Source of the DNA: Legionella rowbothamii
Lineage (GTDB): Bacteria; Pseudomonadota; Gammaproteobacteria; Legionellales; Legionellaceae
Length of the DNA: 64,000 nucleotides
Direction: 5' to 3'
Assembly: GCF_900639985.1 (NCBI RefSeq)
Contig: NZ_CAAAIM010000005.1
Coordinates: forward strand, 186,001-250,000
A model generated the notes under the pieces. The model ran no database searches. It was not told the origin of the DNA and saw only the letters and a list, made by a program, of their open reading frames with translations. The position numbers and the translations under genes are program-made. Of this stretch, positions 45,836 to 56,897 are shown piece after piece; position 1 is the stretch's first letter; every line of letters begins with the position of its first letter.

Positions 45836-46285
45836 ATGAGCGAATCTATATTGGATATCAAACAAATTTTTAATTTGTTGCCTCACCGTTACCCAATGAT
45901 GTTGGTTGATAGGGTATTAGATTACAAAGTTTTTGATTATTTGACTGCGATAAAAAATGTTACGATTAATGAGAATTTTTTTACGGGTCATTTCCCTGAA
46001 AATCCGGTAATGCCTGGCGTATTAATGCTCGAAGCATTAGCGCAAGCAAGTGGAATTTTAGCCGCAGTATCCCATACTCATGCGGATAATGTATTACATT
46101 TTTTTGCAGGTATTGATAATGCAAAATTTAAACATATAGTGACTCCGGGAGATCAATTACGCTTGGAAGTAAAATTCTTAGGAAGGAAAAAAGCGTTTTG
46201 GCGTATGCATGGCGAAGCTTATGTAGGCGATAAACTGGCCTGTTCTGCGGATTTATTAAGTGCAGCAAAGGAAATTCAAAAGTGA
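45836..46285 (+). CDS. fabZ: 3-hydroxyacyl-ACP dehydratase FabZ
   Basis: A 149-residue hot-dog enzyme for fatty acid elongation. LLPHRYPMMLVDRV and FFTGHFPENPVMPGVLMLEA carry the catalytic His and Glu. AGIDNAKFKHIVTPGDQL is the ACP-side block. The stop overlaps the lpxA GTG start (GTGA). It competes with LpxA for 3-hydroxyacyl-ACP, so coupling of the two genes balances membrane and lipid A supply. A 172-base gap to lpxD may hold its own promoter. Confidence 0.96.
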   Translation: MSESILDIKQIFNLLPHRYPMMLVDRVLDYKVFDYLTAIKNVTINENFFTGHFPENPVMPGVLMLEALAQASGILAAVSHTHADNVLHFFAGIDNAKFKHIVTPGDQLRLEVKFLGRKKAFWRMHGEAYVGDKLACSADLLSAAKEIQK

Positions 46286-47052
46286 TAGATGAAAGAGCAA
46301 TAATTCACCCATCTGCTAAACTAGCGAAAGGTGTGACAGTAGGCCCTGGCGCAGTAATTGGTGCAGATGTTGAAATCGGTGAGAATACCTGGATAGGTCC
46401 TTATGCCGTGCTTAAAGGTCCAACGACCATTGGTAAAAATAATAAAATTTTCCAATTCGCCTCTTTAGGTGATGAGCCACAAGATGTCACTTATAAGGGT
46501 GAATCTACACGTCTGGAAATAGGTGATAATAACATCATTCGTGAATATTGTATGATCAACCGCGGTACCGTCAAAGGCGGTGGGGTGACTCGTATTGGTA
46601 ATGATAATTTCTTAATGGCTTATACCCATGTTGGCCATGATTGCATGCTAGGCAATAACATTATTCTTATTAGTTATGGCGCATTATCAGGGCATGTAAC
46701 GGTTGATGACTATGCCATTATTGGCGGTTATGCTGCTGTACATCAGTTCTGTCATGTAGGTGCTTATGCCTTTATTGCCCGAGCTACTTATGTTTCTAAA
46801 GATGTGCCTCCTTACATTATGGTTGCTGGTTATACCTCTTCTGTATATGGCATTAATACGGTAGGCCTACGCCGGCGCGGATTTTCTTCTGAAACAATTA
46901 ATTCACTACGCCGTGCCTATAAAGTGATTTTCCGCAAAGGACTAACAGTACAGCAATCGATTGCTGAATTGGAGTTGATGCAGAATGAATGCCCCGAAGT
47001 GATTCCGATGATTGATTTATTAAATCGATCAACGCGGGGTATTGTACGCTAA
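46282..47052 (+). CDS. lpxA: UDP-N-acetylglucosamine acyltransferase LpxA
   Basis: A 256-residue beta-helix acyltransferase, first step of lipid A synthesis. Hexapeptide repeats run from IIHPSAKLAKGVTVGPGAVI to about residue 185; YTHVGHDCMLGNN holds the catalytic His; YKVIFRKGLTVQQSIAELE is in the C-terminal helical domain. It starts with GTG overlapping the fabZ stop. lpxB, next in E. coli, is absent; serS follows instead. Confidence 0.96.
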   Translation: MIDERAIIHPSAKLAKGVTVGPGAVIGADVEIGENTWIGPYAVLKGPTTIGKNNKIFQFASLGDEPQDVTYKGESTRLEIGDNNIIREYCMINRGTVKGGGVTRIGNDNFLMAYTHVGHDCMLGNNIILISYGALSGHVTVDDYAIIGGYAAVHQFCHVGAYAFIARATYVSKDVPPYIMVAGYTSSVYGINTVGLRRRGFSSETINSLRRAYKVIFRKGLTVQQSIAELELMQNECPEVIPMIDLLNRSTRGIVR

Positions 47053-47135
47053 GCTAAGACTGTCCGCTTTCGTGAGGGGCGGACGGATATATCGAACCGG
47101 ATTTTGATACAAACAAACTTCATAAGTTAGAGTGA

Positions 47136-48425
<1,290 letters not shown>

Positions 48426-48441
48426 GAGAGCTTAGCTGAGT

Positions 48442-48470
48442 ATGTCATCCTGATGAGTTCAGGATGACAT
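48442..48470 (+). terminator. Hairpin after serS
   Basis: ATGTCATCCT and AGGATGACAT, a perfect 10-base stem around a 9-base loop, 17 bases past the stop. No T tract follows, so it may be a dispersed palindrome used as a terminator. Confidence 0.55.
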
Positions 48471-48632
48471 CATAAGCGCAGACTACATCAAACAATAAAA
48501 AATCTGAATTATTGCTCTATTATTAACAAAGTTTTCTTTTCTTCCTCCAATTCAATTCTATAATTAAAAGAAGATTTTCTTTTTATGTAAGACTTAGAAC
48601 GGTTAATCCATCAACCAATCCAGGAACCTGTT

Positions 48633-49172
48633 ATGTCCACACAAGCGATTGTAAAAATGGGTAGCAAACACTTAGGAGTTCCTTCTACACCTCTTATTGA
48701 TTTTGATTCAGTCCATACTCATCCAGAAATTGCAACGTTGCTGCAAAATATGCGAGATACAATGGAAGAAAAAGGTGGTGTGGGGATTACAGCGCCACAA
48801 GTTGGTTGTAACAAAAGAATTATTATGCTGGGATTTGAGAAGAGTAAACGTTATCCAAATGCAAAACCTGTTCCTTTTACCATCTTGATTAATCCATCTT
48901 ATAAAGTTATTTGTGATGAAATGGTTGATGGTTGGGAGGGGTGTTTGAGTCTTCCATGTTTGCGGGGCTTAGTGTCACGTTATAAGAAAATTGAATACAG
49001 TGGATATGATGCTGAAGGCAATTTAATTACAGGTATTGCTGAAGGGTTTCATGCGCGCATCATTCAGCATGAGTGTGACCATCTTGATGGGATCTTATTT
49101 ACTTATCGCCTAAAAGACTTACATGAATTTGGCTATGAGGACGAATTAGGCCCTCGTATTTTTAATTATTAA
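48633..49172 (+). CDS. def: Peptide deformylase
   Basis: A 179-residue Fe/Zn enzyme removing formyl from N-terminal Met. The three family motifs are GVGITAPQVG, EGCLSLP (metal Cys) and QHECDHLDG (HExxH). It is somewhat longer in the N terminus than E. coli Def (169). No fmt lies next to it, so it may be a second deformylase. AGGA precedes the ATG. The 207-base gap upstream holds the serS hairpin and nothing else seen. Confidence 0.94.
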   Translation: MSTQAIVKMGSKHLGVPSTPLIDFDSVHTHPEIATLLQNMRDTMEEKGGVGITAPQVGCNKRIIMLGFEKSKRYPNAKPVPFTILINPSYKVICDEMVDGWEGCLSLPCLRGLVSRYKKIEYSGYDAEGNLITGIAEGFHARIIQHECDHLDGILFTYRLKDLHEFGYEDELGPRIFNY

Positions 49173-49262
49173 ATAATATTCCTTCTTTTCTGCATCCTTG
49201 TTAAAGTAATTTGATTCAAAATTAACGCACAATAACATCAATGTGCGAGCCTAAGATGCAAT

Positions 49263-52232
49263 ATGAATGATTTTTTTGACTCAACTAGTTCATTACAAGT
49301 TTTATTCATTTATTTAAAGCAGCAGATTAGTTTATCAGGCATTAACACAGAGCTCTTCCCTGAGTTAACGAATGCCGAACAAGATGATGCATCATTACAA
49401 GACCCCGAGGTGCTACAGGAAGAGCATGCCGCTAAATGCATTCAGCATGTGTGGACAAAAAGACAAATCAATTATAAATTTATCCAAGATCCTTATAATA
49501 CTTATTTATCCATGATGCCTGCGGATGATGATCAGCGCTTGCTATCCAGAATTATGTTTGGACGTCATGCTGCTGAATTACCGTCAAACTCTAAATATAA
49601 AACTACAAATCCTTATATTTATATTCGTGCTTACTATCATCGTGACGATGATTTGCCGGCTGTCTTCCTAAAGCAATTACTACTGCAGTTTGAAATTGAT
49701 CCAGAACTTGAGAGTGTTAATGAATACATGCCAGTAAGTTTATTGAATAATACCCCAATCGAAGAAATCATAAAGAACCATTTTCCCCCACTTAAAGCGC
49801 CCATTGAATTAATTAAGGATGAGAACCACAGCATCGGTTTGCTAGTGATTCCACGATGTAATTTTGGACAAATCCTTAAAATAAAGGAGATTGTTCGCGC
49901 CTGTGGGGTGGTTGCTTCTCCTTGGGAGATTGCTCAAAATATTAAAACGGAGCTTTATCCAGAGCTCATAAGCCCAGAAATTCCGGGTTTTGATGATTTA
50001 CCGGTAACCACAGAAGAGTTGCTGCAAAGTCCTATATGCAAAAAAATAGCGATGATTGCGACTAGTAGTCGTCATCCTACGCGATTATTGGCTATCAATC
50101 TGGCTAAATTAGTTCAAGCTTTACCCGAAATGTTACCTGAAGCCATCAAGCGCATTAGCTTATTGCTTGAGCTAACACATACATTTTATGAGTATCACTA
50201 TCCTCGCTATGCATTTTGTATTTATGTGATTATCCATGAGATTAGTTTGGCTTTATTAAAGCAAACTGATGAACAATTCTTGGTAAATAGTTTTAATGAA
50301 TTTGTTTTTGAGTCAAAAAGAACATTTCTTGGTTCCTTAGCTCTTAGCGAAGAGCAAATTGTTAATTCACATTTTGTTGCTTTTCCCGCATTGTCAGGAA
50401 CAAATGCTTATACCTTAGCCATGCAATTAGCTTGGCAGATGAGGACGCATAGTGGTGCTGAACCGAAGATTAAAGTATGCATCCCTAGCTATTATGAATT
50501 TGCTCACATTACCAAAAAGAATCTCACGGAGTCGGATGCGGATATTTATATTCTTTCTGCTGGCCCAATTGTTAATAAAAATGGTTTAACTCCTGGGGTA
50601 GATATTAATCATCTTGTCAGGCGCAAATTGATTGGAAAAAAGCGGGAGAAACCATTAACTCTTATTGTTGATGCGACTACAGCATTGTACTCTAATTTAC
50701 AATTGGCACCTGATGTACAGCCTTTAATAGGAACGGGGCAGCTTTCAATAATTTTGCATGAGAGCCATCAAAAATTTGGTTTAATTCATAGTGATCAAGC
50801 GCAATATGGGCGTGTTTTAGGTCTTTGTGCTAAAGGGAGTTATGCAGAAGAACTCATCCATACAATGCAGCAAAATTCTCAAGATGACTTTAATCGGCAT
50901 GTGGACATGCGCATAGGGGCGTTTATTAGTAGTATTTGTGGAAGCTCATTAGAAGAGATTAAACAACAGCATTTTAGTAATGGGGCGCTGTTAAGAAACC
51001 TATTAATTGAATCCCTATTAAGTAATAAGGAGGTTGTCACTCATAAAGATATGTTAACCAATTTGGATCAATTATATTTCACTACATCTCAGCATTCCGC
51101 GTTTAATAATATTACGCGAAATATTATTGAGCCAAGAGATAGTTTTGGCCATTTTAGTTTTACTAAAATAGGGGTAGGAAAATATCATCGTATTAGTGCT
51201 GATGCCTCCGATCGTATTGATTGCCTGCTCTTAGCCTCCCAAATTTATATTGCGCAGCAATACACGCCTGAGCAGTTAGCAGAAATTATATTAATACATG
51301 CTCGAGGGAGTGAACGCTTAAACTTTGAATATCAAATCATGACACTTGCAGTGCTTAACAAAATTAGTGCTGGCTTAATTGATCTGAGCGGTGTCAACTT
51401 ATTAGAATTATTTTTGACAATGCATTACCTGTTAGAGCGTTGTTCTAGTTTTTCTGGCCGTCAATATTATGTACGGGTTGTCGCTTATCTGGCAAGTTTT
51501 GAGGAACCTCTTGCTACTCAATATAAACCTGCAAATCCTACACATTTTTTGAATGCGATAAAAATTTTGTATCAAGCGAGGATAAAAATTAGTTCTTTGA
51601 TGGAGTACTTAGATACTTATCAGCACATCGATTTACTTGAAAAAGTGAGTACGGAGACTTGTTTACATCACTTCATTAATCAGCATGCTTTAACGCAAAA
51701 GCAATTAATGACAGTGTTTGCTCTTTTGGAAGCTCAATTGAACATTGCCGATTATTTAAAACTTATATGCAATGAGAAATTTTGTTCTGGGGTCTTAAAA
51801 ATCCATGATGCAAATCAACGGATTTTAATGAATTTGAAAACTACCCCAGAAAAATATCAGAAGGCGAGTACATCCTCTATTATATACCAATCCGAATGTT
51901 ATCAGGCGTTAAAGAATTATTATCAAGTTGAGCATTCCATAAGCGGTGCGCAGGCATTAATTCGCTCATTAGAGAAAGCAAAAGACAGTTATACGCAGGA
52001 GGTACTGCGGCATGATCGATGTCCTCAATCTCAGGCGATGAGGCTTATTTTAATGATAGTTACCAATTTTTTTGCCAGTTTAACTTTGGGTGCAGCGCAT
52101 GCTATTCATTATAAAAACACTGGTCGCATCTTCTTTTTTTCGGGAACCAATTCAGAGAATGCATTACATGCAACACATAAAGATTTTAATGCGGAGTTTC
52201 ACCTACTATCTGAGGTTAGTGTAGGTGCATAA
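49263..52232 (+). CDS. Large unrecognised protein with IQ-like motif and PLP-fold-like core
   Basis: A 989-residue protein; I do not recognise it as a named family. What can be seen: an IQ-like motif at about 55-73 (HAAKCIQHVWTKRQINYKF); a central segment with ALSGTNAYTLA (377-387), LTLIVDATTALY (465-476) and LHESHQKFGL (498-507), which have the order and spacing of a fold-type-I PLP enzyme (phosphate loop, ring-nitrogen Asp470, Schiff-base Lys504); a helical region; and a hydrophobic segment at about 927-945. No signal peptide. It is a single gene with a weak ribosome site, after def. Size, helix content and lone position fit a Dot/Icm substrate, but that is inference. Confidence 0.8.
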   Translation: MNDFFDSTSSLQVLFIYLKQQISLSGINTELFPELTNAEQDDASLQDPEVLQEEHAAKCIQHVWTKRQINYKFIQDPYNTYLSMMPADDDQRLLSRIMFGRHAAELPSNSKYKTTNPYIYIRAYYHRDDDLPAVFLKQLLLQFEIDPELESVNEYMPVSLLNNTPIEEIIKNHFPPLKAPIELIKDENHSIGLLVIPRCNFGQILKIKEIVRACGVVASPWEIAQNIKTELYPELISPEIPGFDDLPVTTEELLQSPICKKIAMIATSSRHPTRLLAINLAKLVQALPEMLPEAIKRISLLLELTHTFYEYHYPRYAFCIYVIIHEISLALLKQTDEQFLVNSFNEFVFESKRTFLGSLALSEEQIVNSHFVAFPALSGTNAYTLAMQLAWQMRTHSGAEPKIKVCIPSYYEFAHITKKNLTESDADIYILSAGPIVNKNGLTPGVDINHLVRRKLIGKKREKPLTLIVDATTALYSNLQLAPDVQPLIGTGQLSIILHESHQKFGLIHSDQAQYGRVLGLCAKGSYAEELIHTMQQNSQDDFNRHVDMRIGAFISSICGSSLEEIKQQHFSNGALLRNLLIESLLSNKEVVTHKDMLTNLDQLYFTTSQHSAFNNITRNIIEPRDSFGHFSFTKIGVGKYHRISADASDRIDCLLLASQIYIAQQYTPEQLAEIILIHARGSERLNFEYQIMTLAVLNKISAGLIDLSGVNLLELFLTMHYLLERCSSFSGRQYYVRVVAYLASFEEPLATQYKPANPTHFLNAIKILYQARIKISSLMEYLDTYQHIDLLEKVSTETCLHHFINQHALTQKQLMTVFALLEAQLNIADYLKLICNEKFCSGVLKIHDANQRILMNLKTTPEKYQKASTSSIIYQSECYQALKNYYQVEHSISGAQALIRSLEKAKDSYTQEVLRHDRCPQSQAMRLILMIVTNFFASLTLGAAHAIHYKNTGRIFFFSGTNSENALHATHKDFNAEFHLLSEVSVGA

Positions 52233-52294
52233 TCTGGTTTATGGGGTAAATTTTTTAGTGCAGCGTGTTATTTGGCGAGACTTCCGCAGCAAGG

Positions 52295-52318
52295 AAAACC
52301 TGATTGCGAGCAACCAGG
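52295..52318 (-). terminator. Terminator of ispB
   Basis: Read leftward, CCTGGTTG-CTCG-CAATCAGG forms an 8-base stem (one G-U) followed by TTTTCCTT, 9 bases past the ispB stop. It may also stop transcription from the large gene on the plus strand. Confidence 0.75.
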
Positions 52319-52327
52319 CTATGGTTT

Positions 52328-53296
52328 TTAATAACTTCTTTGTAGGGCAAAATTTGCTAGCTTAGCCAGGGCATCTTTATATTTGGACTCTGGTAAAACC
52401 ATTAAATGAGATAGGGCCTTGTCAATTTCTTGGGTTGCAATCTTTTTGGTATATTCGATGGCTTTAGTTTCTTCCAGCGCAACAAGAATTTCTGGTAAAA
52501 ATTCTAGGCTGCCCTTTTTTAAACTGTCGATAATTTGTTGTTTTTGCAACTCTGACCCATGCTGTAGGGCATGAATTAATGGTAAAGTGGCTTTTCCATC
52601 CGCCAGATCATCACCAATGTTTTTACCAATGGTCTTGGCATCCGAACAATAGTCCAAAGCATCATCAATAAGTTGGAAGGCATTGCCCAAGTGTAAACCA
52701 TATGCATAAATACTATCCTGGACCTCTTTTGATGCATTACTTAGCATTGGGCCAATACAGGATGAGGCTGCAAATAACAAGGCGGTTTTTGCCCGAATAA
52801 CATCGAAATACTCATCAAAAGTCAGAGCAGGGTTATGGCGGTTTGATAATTGTTTTACTTCGCCACAGCTAATTTCTAAGGCGGTGTTGGCAAAAAGTTT
52901 CAGAATGGCTGGATTGCCTGAGTCCACCATCAATTGAATTGATTGTGTAAACAAATAATCACCAACTAAGATGCTTGCTTTACTTCCCCAAATATTATTT
53001 GCGGTTTCACGCCCTCTTCTTAGGGTAGATTCATCGACAACATCATCATGCAATAAGGTAGCTGTATGAAAGAACTCAACCATAGCCGCTAAAGCAATGT
53101 GATTCTGGCCTTGATAACCACAAGCATTGCTGGCTAACAGCACCAATAGGGGGCGCAGCCGCTTACCACCACTTTCAATAACATGGTGGGACATATCATC
53201 AATTAAACCTATCTGAGATTCAATTTTATTAACAATTAAAGCATTGACCGCGTTAAAATCATCAATTACTGTTTCGCGTATACTCTCAATCGTCAT
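52328..53296 (-). CDS. ispB: Octaprenyl (polyprenyl) diphosphate synthase
   Basis: A 322-residue trans-prenyltransferase that makes the ubiquinone side chain. GGKRLRPLLVLLA, ATLLHDDVVDESTLRRG (first Asp-rich motif) and FQLIDDALDY (second) are present. Length matches E. coli IspB (323). The chain length cannot be read precisely. In many gammaproteobacteria ispB is divergent from rplU-rpmA-obgE; here the two are separated by ychF-pth-rplY. Confidence 0.94.
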   Translation of the reverse strand: MTIESIRETVIDDFNAVNALIVNKIESQIGLIDDMSHHVIESGGKRLRPLLVLLASNACGYQGQNHIALAAMVEFFHTATLLHDDVVDESTLRRGRETANNIWGSKASILVGDYLFTQSIQLMVDSGNPAILKLFANTALEISCGEVKQLSNRHNPALTFDEYFDVIRAKTALLFAASSCIGPMLSNASKEVQDSIYAYGLHLGNAFQLIDDALDYCSDAKTIGKNIGDDLADGKATLPLIHALQHGSELQKQQIIDSLKKGSLEFLPEILVALEETKAIEYTKKIATQEIDKALSHLMVLPESKYKDALAKLANFALQRSY

Positions 53297-53392
53297 TGTT
53301 TTTCCTCAACCATTCAATCAGCAAATGCTAAAGTTGTACTGGGTAATTGTCAAGGTATCCGTTCAGGTAATGATGATAACTTAAGAGAAACA

Positions 53393-53480
53393 TAGCCTGG
53401 ATGGAGGTGAAACCGTAATCCAGGATCTAGGCTTGATTCAAACGCAGATCTCTGGATTACGTTGCACTGCATCAAGGCTA
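53393..53480. repeat. Nested inverted repeat between ispB and ychF
   Basis: Outer arms TAGCCTGGATG (53393-53403) and CATCAAGGCTA (53470-53480) match with one mismatch; inner arms GTAATCCAG (53415-53423) and CTGGATTAC (53452-53460) are perfect. The nested plan is like the element at 56898-56980 but the sequence differs. Confidence 0.75.
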
Positions 53481-53519
53481 CAGTGACTCACTCTGTTCGG
53501 GATAACCTAGGAATGATTT

Positions 53520-54611
53520 TTACACATTAAACAAGAAGTGCATTACATCACCATCACAGACAACATATCCTTTACCTTCCAGGCGTAATTTGCCTGCTTC
53601 TTTTGCGCCTTGCTCGCCGCGATAGCTAATAAAATCATTGTAAGCAATGACTTCAGCGCGAATAAATCCTTTTTCAAAATCGGTATGAATTACACCGGCT
53701 GCTTGCGGAGCTGTAGCACCTTTATGAATAGTCCACGCTCTTACTTCTTTAACGCCCGCCGTAAAATAAGTTTGTAATCCTAAAAGGTCGTAACCTGCGC
53801 GAATTACCTTATGCAGACCGGGTTCGCTTAACCCCAAACTCACCATAAATTCTTTACGATCTTCATCATCCAGCTCAACCAATTCGGCTTCTGTAGCAGC
53901 ACATAAGGCAACAATACTAGCCTTTTCGCGAGCCGCTAGTTCTTGAACTTTATCCAATAGCGGATTATTTTCATAGCCATCATCATTCACATTGGCAATA
54001 TAAAGAACAGGTTTTGCGGTAAGTAAGAATAAGCGACGAGCAATTAATTCTTCCTCAGCAGTTAATTCCAGAGTGCGTACGGGATGACCTTCGTCTAAAT
54101 GAACTTTAATTTTCTCCAAGGCTTTCATTTCCGCAATGGCTTCTTTATTACCGCTACGGCTGTTCTTGCCTGCCTTAAGCATGGCTTTTTCAACAGCTTC
54201 CATATCGGCTAAAGCTAATTCGGTGTTAATCACTTCAATATCACTTAGCGGATCAACGCGACCTTCGACGTGAATCACATCCGTATTTTCAAAGCAACGT
54301 ACCACATGAGCAATTGCATCTGTTTCACGAATATTAGCTAAAAACTGATTGCCTAAGCCTTCGCCTTTGGAGGCGCCTTTAACAATGCCCGCAATGTCAA
54401 CGAATTGCATGGTTGTCGGAAGTATTTGCTGTGGCTTAACAATCTCGCTTAAGGCTTCAAGTCGGGGATCGGGAACAGTCACAATACCAACATTCGGTTC
54501 AATGGTACAAAAGGGGTAATTCGCTGCTTCAATGCCTGCCTTAGTCAGGGCGTTAAAAAGAGTTGATTTACCAACGTTAGGCAAGCCTACGATTCCACAT
54601 TTAAATCCCAT
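53520..54611 (-). CDS. ychF: Redox-regulated ATPase/GTPase YchF
   Basis: A 363-residue Obg-family P-loop protein that prefers ATP and binds ribosomes. [18 protein letters not shown] is the P-loop, [20 protein letters not shown] the switch II region, YIANVNDDG the altered G4 motif responsible for ATP preference, and a TGS domain (about 278-361) closes it. Length equals E. coli (363). It is 14 bases after pth; pth-ychF is a conserved pair. Confidence 0.96.
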   Translation of the reverse strand: MGFKCGIVGLPNVGKSTLFNALTKAGIEAANYPFCTIEPNVGIVTVPDPRLEALSEIVKPQQILPTTMQFVDIAGIVKGASKGEGLGNQFLANIRETDAIAHVVRCFENTDVIHVEGRVDPLSDIEVINTELALADMEAVEKAMLKAGKNSRSGNKEAIAEMKALEKIKVHLDEGHPVRTLELTAEEELIARRLFLLTAKPVLYIANVNDDGYENNPLLDKVQELAAREKASIVALCAATEAELVELDDEDRKEFMVSLGLSEPGLHKVIRAGYDLLGLQTYFTAGVKEVRAWTIHKGATAPQAAGVIHTDFEKGFIRAEVIAYNDFISYRGEQGAKEAGKLRLEGKGYVVCDGDVMHFLFNV

Positions 54612-54625
54612 GAATAGTACCTCTG

Positions 54626-55195
54626 TTAAGCGTTTAATTGATTCATTGCTCTGGAAATATCGCCAGATAAAAGTAAGGGCATCGTAGCGATCCCTCTATC
54701 GATTGCATCATAAATATGTTGTCTGTCCTGTGCGGACGGTTTATTGAGCACATATTGGTGCACTAAGTCTTTATGTCCAGGGTGGCCTATACCAATACGT
54801 AAACGATGGAAATTGGGGCTGCCTATCTGGGCAATAATGTCTCTTAAGCCGTTGTGTCCACCATGTCCACCACCGGTTTTTAATTTAATTCGTCCTACGG
54901 CTAAGTCCAATTCGTCATGAACTACCAGTATTTCTTCAGGTTGAATGCGATAAAATTGGCTGATTAATCGTGTTGGTTGTCCACTATGATTCATGAATGT
55001 TAGGGGTAAAACCAATTTGCTTGAATGATTGTTCAACTCGAGCTCAGCCAGCTCTGCCTGCATTTTTTTTTCTAATTTGAAGTTAGCGCTATGTCGTTGC
55101 GCTAAGGCTGTTGTAAGCCATCCACCGGCATTATGACGCGTATGCTCATAAGCTGGACCTGGATTACGTAAACCAATGATAAGTTTTATCGCCAT
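54626..55195 (-). CDS. pth: Peptidyl-tRNA hydrolase
   Basis: A 189-residue enzyme that recycles stalled peptidyl-t[22 protein letters not shown] carries Asn10 and catalytic His20; FMNHSG and [19 protein letters not shown] supply the Asn and Asp; [12 protein letters not shown] is the signature. Length typical (194 in E. coli). It lies between rplY and ychF in the conserved rplY-pth-ychF order. Confidence 0.96.
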   Translation of the reverse strand: MAIKLIIGLRNPGPAYEHTRHNAGGWLTTALAQRHSANFKLEKKMQAELAELELNNHSSKLVLPLTFMNHSGQPTRLISQFYRIQPEEILVVHDELDLAVGRIKLKTGGGHGGHNGLRDIIAQIGSPNFHRLRIGIGHPGHKDLVHQYVLNKPSAQDRQHIYDAIDRGIATMPLLLSGDISRAMNQLNA

Positions 55196-55273
55196 GATGA
55201 GTAGGTAGGATTAGGATTTTGGGGTTTTAGGTAATCAGAGTCAGGCATGCCTGACTCTGAGCGCGGAGAAAAA

Positions 55274-55930
55274 TTACTCTTCACCTTTCTCTTCTGAACC
55301 AACAGTAGGTACATCAGATGCTGGAACTTCTGTCCCTTCTTCAACTGCGCCTGCGCGGGACATATGGATGCTCACAACGGGAGCGTCATGGCTACCATCA
55401 GTAACATCAACAGTTAAGTTTACACCTTTTGGTAATTTCAGATTTGATAAATGAACAACATCATCAAGTGCTACTTTAGCCATATCAACTTCAATGAATT
55501 CTGGAAGATCTTTAGCTTGGCAACGAACTTCAACTTGAGTCATGGTGTGGTTAATCATACCGCCAGCCTTGATACCAGGAGCTTTTTGCTCGTTGATAAA
55601 ATGGAGAGGTACTAATTTAACTAGAACATCTTTCTTAGAAACACGTTGTAAGTCCATATGCATGATTACAGGCTTGTATGGATGGCGTTGTAATGCTTTT
55701 AAAATCACGTGTTCTACTTTTCCATCAACAGTAATATCAAAAACACTTGAATAAGTACTCTCAGATTCTAATACTTTGATTACTTTGTTGTGGGGGAAAA
55801 GAATAGACATTGGTTTTTTGTCTCCGCCGTAAATTACTGCGGGTACTTTATTTTCAAGACGACGTAGGCGGCGGCTCGCACCTTTCCCCATATCCGTTCT
55901 TGTTTCTGCTTCTAATAGAATATTTGACAT
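55274..55930 (-). CDS. rplY: 50S ribosomal protein L25/CTC
   Basis: A 218-residue long-form L25 with an N-terminal 5S rRNA-binding domain (ETRTDMGKGASRRLRRLENK) and the TL5/CTC C-terminal beta domain, ending in a Glu-rich tail. E. coli L25 (94) lacks the second domain. TTGGAGC before the ATG is a good ribosome site. It heads the leftward unit rplY-pth-ychF. Confidence 0.95.
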   Translation of the reverse strand: MSNILLEAETRTDMGKGASRRLRRLENKVPAVIYGGDKKPMSILFPHNKVIKVLESESTYSSVFDITVDGKVEHVILKALQRHPYKPVIMHMDLQRVSKKDVLVKLVPLHFINEQKAPGIKAGGMINHTMTQVEVRCQAKDLPEFIEVDMAKVALDDVVHLSNLKLPKGVNLTVDVTDGSHDAPVVSIHMSRAGAVEEGTEVPASDVPTVGSEEKGEE

Positions 55931-56137
55931 TATTTATATGCTCCAAAAATTAAATGGCCCTTACTTAATCCGCGACCAGATTAAATACCAGATCCAAGAA
56001 TATATTGACATTTCTCTACTCTTGGCCAAAATAATCAAGGTTGCAAAAAAACTGCGTACCTTAAAGACTTTGCTAACAAATCTGGAAAGGGTGGCAAAGT
56101 ATACAATATTTTAAAATGAACATAAATAGAAATTGCA

Positions 56138-56166
56138 CTTGAAGTCGTTGGCATAATTTCATAGAA
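56138..56166 (+). promoter_or_regulatory. Candidate sigma-70 promoter of rplU-rpmA
   Basis: TTGAAG (56138-56143), a 17-base spacer, then TAGAAT (56161-56166), five of six to the -10 consensus. It is 53 bases before the rplU ATG. Confidence 0.55.
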
Positions 56167-56219
56167 TATGCGACTTTATTGAATTTGTGATAGCCAATCA
56201 GGCGAATTGGAGAAAAATT

Positions 56220-56531
56220 ATGTATGCGGTAATCAAAACTGGCGGTAAGCAATACACCGTGAAGGAAGGCGATGTACTTAAGATCGAATTGCTGCCTGAA
56301 GATGTTGGCAACGAAATTAAATTCGAAGAAGTTTTAATGTTAGCTGATGGTGACAAAATTGTCTGCGGTACGCCATTTGTTGCTAAAGCAACTGTAAAAG
56401 CAGAAGTGCTTGATCATGGCCGTCACAAGAAAGTCAAAATCATCAAGTTCCGTCGTCGTAAGCACCATATGAAACAAATGGGGCACAGACAATATTATTC
56501 GCAAGTTAAAATTACTGCGATAAGCAAGTAA
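56220..56531 (+). CDS. rplU: 50S ribosomal protein L21
   Basis: A 103-residue L21, the same as E. coli. It starts MYAVIKTGGKQYTVKEGDVL and contains KFRRRKHHMKQMGHRQ, the rRNA-binding block. The frame is open 11 codons further upstream, but GGAGAAAAATT precedes ATG 56220, which also matches the family. First gene of rplU-rpmA. Confidence 0.97.
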   Translation: MYAVIKTGGKQYTVKEGDVLKIELLPEDVGNEIKFEEVLMLADGDKIVCGTPFVAKATVKAEVLDHGRHKKVKIIKFRRRKHHMKQMGHRQYYSQVKITAISK

Positions 56532-56543
56532 GAGGGGATAGCA

Positions 56544-56816
56544 ATGGCTCATAAAAAAGCAGGTGGTAGTACTCGTAACGGCCGCGACTCGAATCCTAAG
56601 TATCTTGGTGTGAAGCGTTATGGTGGCCAGTTTGTTAATGCAGGTGAAATCCTTGTAAGACAGCGTGGTACTCGTTTTCACGCAGGACCAGGCGTAGGTA
56701 TTGGTCGTGATCATACTTTATTTGCCTTAGTTGAAGGCTTGGTTAAATTCGTAATTAAAGGCGAAAAAAATCGTAAGTATGTGACTATTGTTGCTGAACA
56801 AGAAGCTGCAAACTAG
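56544..56816 (+). CDS. rpmA: 50S ribosomal protein L27
   Basis: A 90-residue L27. [20 protein letters not shown] is the flexible N terminus that reaches the peptidyl-transferase centre; [20 protein letters not shown] is the core. No N-terminal pro-sequence is present, as in other proteobacteria. AGGGG precedes the ATG, 12 bases after rplU. Confidence 0.97.
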   Translation: MAHKKAGGSTRNGRDSNPKYLGVKRYGGQFVNAGEILVRQRGTRFHAGPGVGIGRDHTLFALVEGLVKFVIKGEKNRKYVTIVAEQEAAN

Positions 56817-56848
56817 GAACTTTTAAGTTCCACCGATTGTCTTTATAC

Positions 56849-56876
56849 GTAGCCTGGTTGCTTGCAGCCGGGCTAC
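56849..56876 (+). terminator. Hairpin after rpmA
   Basis: GTAGCC and GGCTAC arms plus inner GG/GC pairing, about 30 bases past the rpmA stop. TGTGTATTAAG follows instead of a T run. Probably ends rplU-rpmA, separating it from obgE. Confidence 0.5.
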
Positions 56877-56897
56877 TGTGTATTAAGATTCAGAAAA

